Below are positions 5,450-8,577 of a DNA stretch of 8,577 bases, piece after piece. The notes under the pieces are model-generated. The model was not told the origin of the DNA, ran no database searches, and saw nothing but the letters and a program-made list of their open reading frames with translations. The first letter of the stretch is position 1, and every line of letters begins with the position of its first letter. The stretch spans positions 1-8,577 of the forward strand of contig JAUIJG010000218.1 of NCBI GenBank assembly GCA_030431355.1. The letters run 5' to 3'. Source of the DNA: a bacterium. GTDB lineage: Bacteria > Cyanobacteriota > Vampirovibrionia > Obscuribacterales > Obscuribacteraceae. A program made the position numbers and the translations under genes.

Positions 5450-7039
5450 ATGACAGATTCATCGAAAAATCAAATGGACAAAATAGACTGGTCCGCATTC
5501 CATGCAGCCCATGGGCCTGCGTCACTCTCTATTGAAGTGGAAGGAAAGAGCCAGGGTTTTATGAAAAGGCTTTTTTCGGGACCGCCGCCAAAAGAGAAAG
5601 TAGGAAACATTCCTGAATTACTTAATGGTCTTGCCAACGCTAAAGACGAAGTGGAAGCCATGAGTAAATACCGGTATCTAGCCCCTTCCCTTTGTGGAAA
5701 CGAGTTTGTCACCGAGGCAGCCCAACCCGCATTCCCATTTCTAATGGATTGCCTGGAAGAGGCCCTGGACTCCAATCGACTGAAACTTGCCGACAATCTT
5801 TTAGAACTCTTCACTGCCATGGCGTTCAACTGCTATCGTAACGCGGTCTATCCAAAAGGTGACTGGGCGGATGAATTCTTTGCATCGATGAAAGCAGAGA
5901 TTGAGCGAATAAAATCCATGGTATCAAATCAGGAGCTGGAGGAATCGAAAAGCCGACTGATTGCGATACTAGATAAAGAGCCTGTTGATGTATATGAACT
6001 TAGCCAGAAGATAGAATGGCTTAACGAGGGAGAGATCCGCTTTCTATCCAATGATAGGGAGGAGGATCTGGAAGCAGAGCTGCAGAAGCTGTCATTCAAA
6101 ACCTACAGAGTCGATGCCGGCAACGTTGAGATGGATGAAGAACTGGCCGGATTGATCGGTCAGGAGCTGCTCTTAGCCACCGCCCAAGACATAGAGATTC
6201 AACCGGAGTATATCAACGCTGTCGTCCTTAGAGAGCTGACCCATGAACAATTTCAACCACCGGATTGCAATCATGTGGCTATTTTTGTAAAAGAGTTGGG
6301 AATATCCCTGGCATATTCAAACAATCGTCAGGCTCTAATGGCAGAGATAGAAGAACTGATAATAGCAGTGCAGAGAAGAGAAGAAAAAATAATCGGCAGC
6401 GCCAATCAGATTGAATTCTTTTTCTTCCTTCCCCCAGAATCTCTTTCCGAACTGGCCGGGGAAGGAAAAGAGAAAAGCGAGGATTGCTTTTGTTTCGAAC
6501 CGGTGGATGCTGAATACTTCAGGTCCAGAGCCTACCGGGAAGTGGACAAAGGCAGCCTTGACTCGGCTATCAAATTCTACTCGAAAGCGATTGAGCTATT
6601 GCCGGACGATTATGGTCTTTTGAGAGAACGAGCCCAGCTTTATAGACTCCTGGGCTCTTATGCAGAAGCGGTAGATGACTGCACCAGGGCTATCGACCTG
6701 AATGAATTTTCCCTGGCCCATTGCGAAAGAGCCCGTTCTTATCTGGAGCTGAAAGAGTTCGACAATGCGATTCGAGACTGTGAAGAAGAGTTGGAGAGAG
6801 CCAGAGATGATGAAGCCGATTCCTGGGTTCCACACCATCTGATTGCCAGAGCACTCTTTGAAAAGTCGGCGTTTGAAGAAGCGCTTAAATACTGCAACCA
6901 ATCGATAAAAATAGCTGTCACCAGGGAAGCCTACGAACTGAGAGCCTTGATTCACGAGAAACTTGGTGACAATGAAAGTTCTATCCAGGACCAGGAGAGA
7001 GCAAAGACGACCAAGGCCGGAAACCCAGGAGTATTGTAG
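5450..7039 (+). CDS. TPR-repeat protein with an unrecognised, partly HEAT-like N-terminal region
   Basis: This 529-residue protein has no signal peptide or membrane helix, so it is probably cytoplasmic. Five TPR-like units fill the C-terminus at about 353-386, 387-420, 421-454, 458-491 and 492-525. Typical units are SLDSAIKFYSKAIELLPD and SYAEAVDDCTRAIDLNEF. TPR arrays mediate protein-protein contacts. I do not recognise the N-terminal ~350 residues. A helical part at about 73-126 (LAPSLC..., PAFPFLMDCLEEAL, NLLELFTAMA) resembles single HEAT-like modules of uncharacterised bacterial proteins. The middle (about 130-340) is acidic and helical and ends in a phenylalanine run (FFFFLPPESL). The start is uncertain: GTG 5426, ATG 5432, ATG 5450 and ATG 5474 are in frame and none has a good ribosome site. 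I prefer 5450 because the candidate promoter would initiate near 5427. The stop overlaps the DUF3616 start by one base, so the two genes form an operon. Confidence 0.85.
   Translation: MTDSSKNQMDKIDWSAFHAAHGPASLSIEVEGKSQGFMKRLFSGPPPKEKVGNIPELLNGLANAKDEVEAMSKYRYLAPSLCGNEFVTEAAQPAFPFLMDCLEEALDSNRLKLADNLLELFTAMAFNCYRNAVYPKGDWADEFFASMKAEIERIKSMVSNQELEESKSRLIAILDKEPVDVYELSQKIEWLNEGEIRFLSNDREEDLEAELQKLSFKTYRVDAGNVEMDEELAGLIGQELLLATAQDIEIQPEYINAVVLRELTHEQFQPPDCNHVAIFVKELGISLAYSNNRQALMAEIEELIIAVQRREEKIIGSANQIEFFFFLPPESLSELAGEGKEKSEDCFCFEPVDAEYFRSRAYREVDKGSLDSAIKFYSKAIELLPDDYGLLRERAQLYRLLGSYAEAVDDCTRAIDLNEFSLAHCERARSYLELKEFDNAIRDCEEELERARDDEADSWVPHHLIARALFEKSAFEEALKYCNQSIKIAVTREAYELRALIHEKLGDNESSIQDQERAKTTKAGNPGVL
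7027..7031 (+). promoter_or_regulatory. Ribosome binding site of the DUF3616 gene
   Basis: AGGAG lies 7 nt before the GTG at 7039, inside the last codons of the TPR gene. It is the best Shine-Dalgarno in the window and decides the GTG start, which in turn gives a complete signal peptide. Confidence 0.75.
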
Positions 7040-8154
7040 TGGAAGTTGCACAGTCAAATCGAAATCAATGCCGAAAAACAAAGCAAAATTGGTGGCACCG
7101 AATATGCCAGGGTGTCATCATCGGCACAAGTATTTCCATACTATCCAGCGTACCTGCGATGGCTGATTCCCGTCATCTTGCTGAGTTTATCGGAACCTGT
7201 GACGCATCGGCAGCGGTACCACTGGGGGATGGTCGCTTTATTGTCGCGGGTGACGAAAACAGCAGACTCAACATTTACGACTGGAGAGCGCCTGGAGAAA
7301 GTAAGGTTATAGATCTGGTCGGCATTATCCCCGGATTAACGGAAGAGCAAGAGTTGGATCTGGAAGGCGCCGCCACCATAGGCGATACAAGCTACTGGAT
7401 CTCCTCCCATTCAAGAACCAAAGGCGGAAAGCTTTCTCTCGAACGACATATCTTCTTCGCCCTTAAATTCTCCCAGAACAAGGGAGAGACTAAGGCGCAT
7501 CTTGTAGGCAAAGCCTACAAAAATCTATTAAAAGACCTCACCGAAAACGAACTCTATAGAAAGTACAAATTTGAAAACTTCGACAAATCGCGAGAAGCAG
7601 AAAGAGCTGGAGAGAGTGAAGCCGGATTCAATATAGAAGGGCTCTCAGCCTGGAAAGAAGGCAAGACCTGGAAGCTGCTTCTGGGTCTCCGGGGTCCCCT
7701 GGAAGGCAAGAAAGCGATGCTGATTCCTCTAGAAAACCCCCGGGAAGTCATCGAAGGGAAACGCCCTCGTTTCGGCGAAGTAGTGAAACTTGATCTGGAT
7801 GGACTCGGCATCAGGGGAATAGAATTCAATCCGGGATTGAATAAATATGTGATCCTTGGTGGGAGCGTCGGCAAAAAAGAAGGCAGCAATATTTATATCT
7901 GGTCCGGCAAAAGAGAAGATTGCAAACCAGACAAAGTAAAAGGGGTGACGCTGGTAGACAAATTCAATCCGGAAGCGGTATTCGCTCTACCAGACCTGGA
8001 TAAAGGCTCAGTCTATGTGCTCAGTGATGACGGAAATCAAAAGTACCATGGTATCAAATGCAAGGATCTGGAGGAGTCAGGAAGAATCGTCTTTTTCCGG
8101 GGATTCAAACTAACAGAAGCTGAAGCACTAAATACTTCAACCGAGGCTAATTGA
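7039..8154 (+). CDS. Exported DUF3616 family protein
   Basis: This 371-residue protein has a Sec-type signal peptide. The basic n-region (residues 1-24, several Arg/Lys) is followed by a hydrophobic core (about 25-39, GVIIGTSISILSS) and an A-x-A cleavage site (AMA, 40-42), so the mature form begins near Asp43 in the periplasm or outside. The mature part matches the DUF3616 family, of unknown function: EFIGTCDASAAVPLGDGRF at the start, then repeated Glu-centred motifs DLEGAA (107-112), NIEGLS (198-203), RGIEFNP (259-265) and NPEAVFALPD (310-319). The spacing suggests beta-propeller-like blades, as in esterase-like or phytase-like folds; that fold is inference. The length is complete. The GTG start, AGGAG ribosome site and one-base overlap with the TPR gene stop (TAGTG) indicate translational coupling. 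Its stop is one base from the stop of a convergent TPR gene. No catalytic role is assigned. Confidence 0.85.
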   Translation: MEVAQSNRNQCRKTKQNWWHRICQGVIIGTSISILSSVPAMADSRHLAEFIGTCDASAAVPLGDGRFIVAGDENSRLNIYDWRAPGESKVIDLVGIIPGLTEEQELDLEGAATIGDTSYWISSHSRTKGGKLSLERHIFFALKFSQNKGETKAHLVGKAYKNLLKDLTENELYRKYKFENFDKSREAERAGESEAGFNIEGLSAWKEGKTWKLLLGLRGPLEGKKAMLIPLENPREVIEGKRPRFGEVVKLDLDGLGIRGIEFNPGLNKYVILGGSVGKKEGSNIYIWSGKREDCKPDKVKGVTLVDKFNPEAVFALPDLDKGSVYVLSDDGNQKYHGIKCKDLEESGRIVFFRGFKLTEAEALNTSTEAN

Positions 8155-8155
8155 C

Positions 8156-8577
8156 TTATTTCTTTGCTCTATTAATACTGTATATAGGTATTTCAGCAGG
8201 CCGCTCTTTGATGCTCCGTGCTTTTTTGAGATCCGCTTCAGCCAGTTTTTCTTTTCCGATTTTGTTGTAGAGACGAGCCCTGCTTTCATAGGCAGCTCGG
8301 CCATACTCTGGCGATAGCTCTATGGACTTGTTCAAATCTGCCAGGGCCTGGTCATAGCGCTCCAACTTTTCATATTGAAGAGCCCTACTGCGAAGCGCCT
8401 CTTCATCGTAGGGGTCGCGTTCCAATACGTCGGTAAAATCCTTTATCGCCTTTTCCGTATCACCCAGTTTGGCGTACAACTTCGCCCTGGCCCTGAATAC
8501 CTGAGCGGCTCCCATACCGGAATGATTCTCTTTAAGACTGCAAGCATTGGAATAGTCTATTAATGCTCGCTTGTTCT
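8156..8577 (-). CDS. TPR-repeat protein, C-terminal part (5' end outside window)
   Basis: The minus frame stays open from the window edge to a TAA at 8158-8156, giving at least 139 residues. An internal ATG at 8515 exists, but TPR-like sequence continues upstream of it (NKRALIDYSNACSLKENHSG), so the true start is beyond the right edge. Three TPR units are visible after that point: AAQVFRARAKLYAKLGDTEK onward, then DEEALRSRALQYEKLERYDQ onward with ALADLNKSIELSPE, then a looser AAYESRARLYNKIGKEKLAE. A short basic tail follows (RPAEIPIYSINRAKK). TPR arrays act as binding scaffolds; a partner cannot be read. The repeats resemble those of the TPR gene at 5450-7039 in general style, but not closely enough to call a duplication by eye. 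The gene converges with the DUF3616 gene with a single base between stops, leaving no space for a separate terminator. Confidence 0.85.
   Translation of the reverse strand, partial: NKRALIDYSNACSLKENHSGMGAAQVFRARAKLYAKLGDTEKAIKDFTDVLERDPYDEEALRSRALQYEKLERYDQALADLNKSIELSPEYGRAAYESRARLYNKIGKEKLAEADLKKARSIKERPAEIPIYSINRAKK

Noticed and set aside
5470..5829. Antisense 119-residue open frame within the first part of the TPR gene
   Set aside because: Ser-rich low-complexity shadow with no domain and no promoter or ribosome site on that strand.
6596..7081. Antisense 161-residue open frame opposite the TPR region
   Set aside because: It lies wholly opposite the well-supported TPR repeats and their 3' end, with no recognisable domain or ribosome site; it is a shadow of the coding strand.
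7554..7889. Antisense 111-residue open frame within the DUF3616 gene
   Set aside because: Pro/Ser/Arg-rich composition typical of a shadow frame, and fully inside a recognised gene.
8172..8190. Near-palindrome AATAC...GTATT as a convergent terminator
   Set aside because: The stem is only about six pairs including a wobble, is AT-rich with no T-run, and lies inside the codons of the TPR gene.

Overview
The window reads as a bacterial chromosome segment of moderate GC with closely packed genes. A periplasmic adaptor (membrane fusion) protein and a Sec-type signal peptide point to a cell with an outer membrane. The mix of abundant TPR proteins, a DUF3616 protein and MFP/ABC export genes would fit an uncultured environmental lineage, for example a non-photosynthetic Cyanobacteriota/Melainabacteria type. 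That placement is inference only; no marker gene is present.

Left half (1-5290). All clear genes except an edge fragment lie on the minus strand and concern export. In transcription order they are: a 612-residue MsbA/MdlB-like ABC half-transporter (5290-3452); a rho-independent terminator (3385-3358); a promoter with a perfect 10-bp inverted repeat; a TetR regulator (3279-2635); a HlyD/YbhG-like adaptor (2624-1350); and a YbhF-like tandem ABC ATPase (1353-7) whose start overlaps the adaptor stop (GTGA). TetR, adaptor and tandem ATPase reproduce the order of the Escherichia coli cecR-ybhGFSR operon. The ATPase, however, ends inside its second nucleotide-binding domain, and the permease genes expected next are not seen.

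Left edge (1-174). The DNA antisense to the aberrant ATPase tail encodes, on the plus strand, the C-terminal substrate-binding domain of a DnaJ/CbpA-type co-chaperone. ABC homology stops and DnaJ homology begins within about 20 bp (roughly 105-126). This looks like a rearrangement junction where two genes run into each other tail to tail.

Right half (5291-8577). A divergent intergenic region separates the exporter from a plus-strand pair. First comes a 529-residue cytoplasmic protein with an unrecognised, partly HEAT-like N-terminal region and five C-terminal TPRs. Next is an exported DUF3616 protein whose GTG start overlaps the TPR gene stop by one base and has a good internal Shine-Dalgarno. 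One base beyond its stop, a second TPR protein converges from the minus strand and runs off the right edge.

No RNA genes, insertion sequences, CRISPR arrays or integrase genes were seen. The most unusual feature is the ABC/DnaJ junction at the left end.
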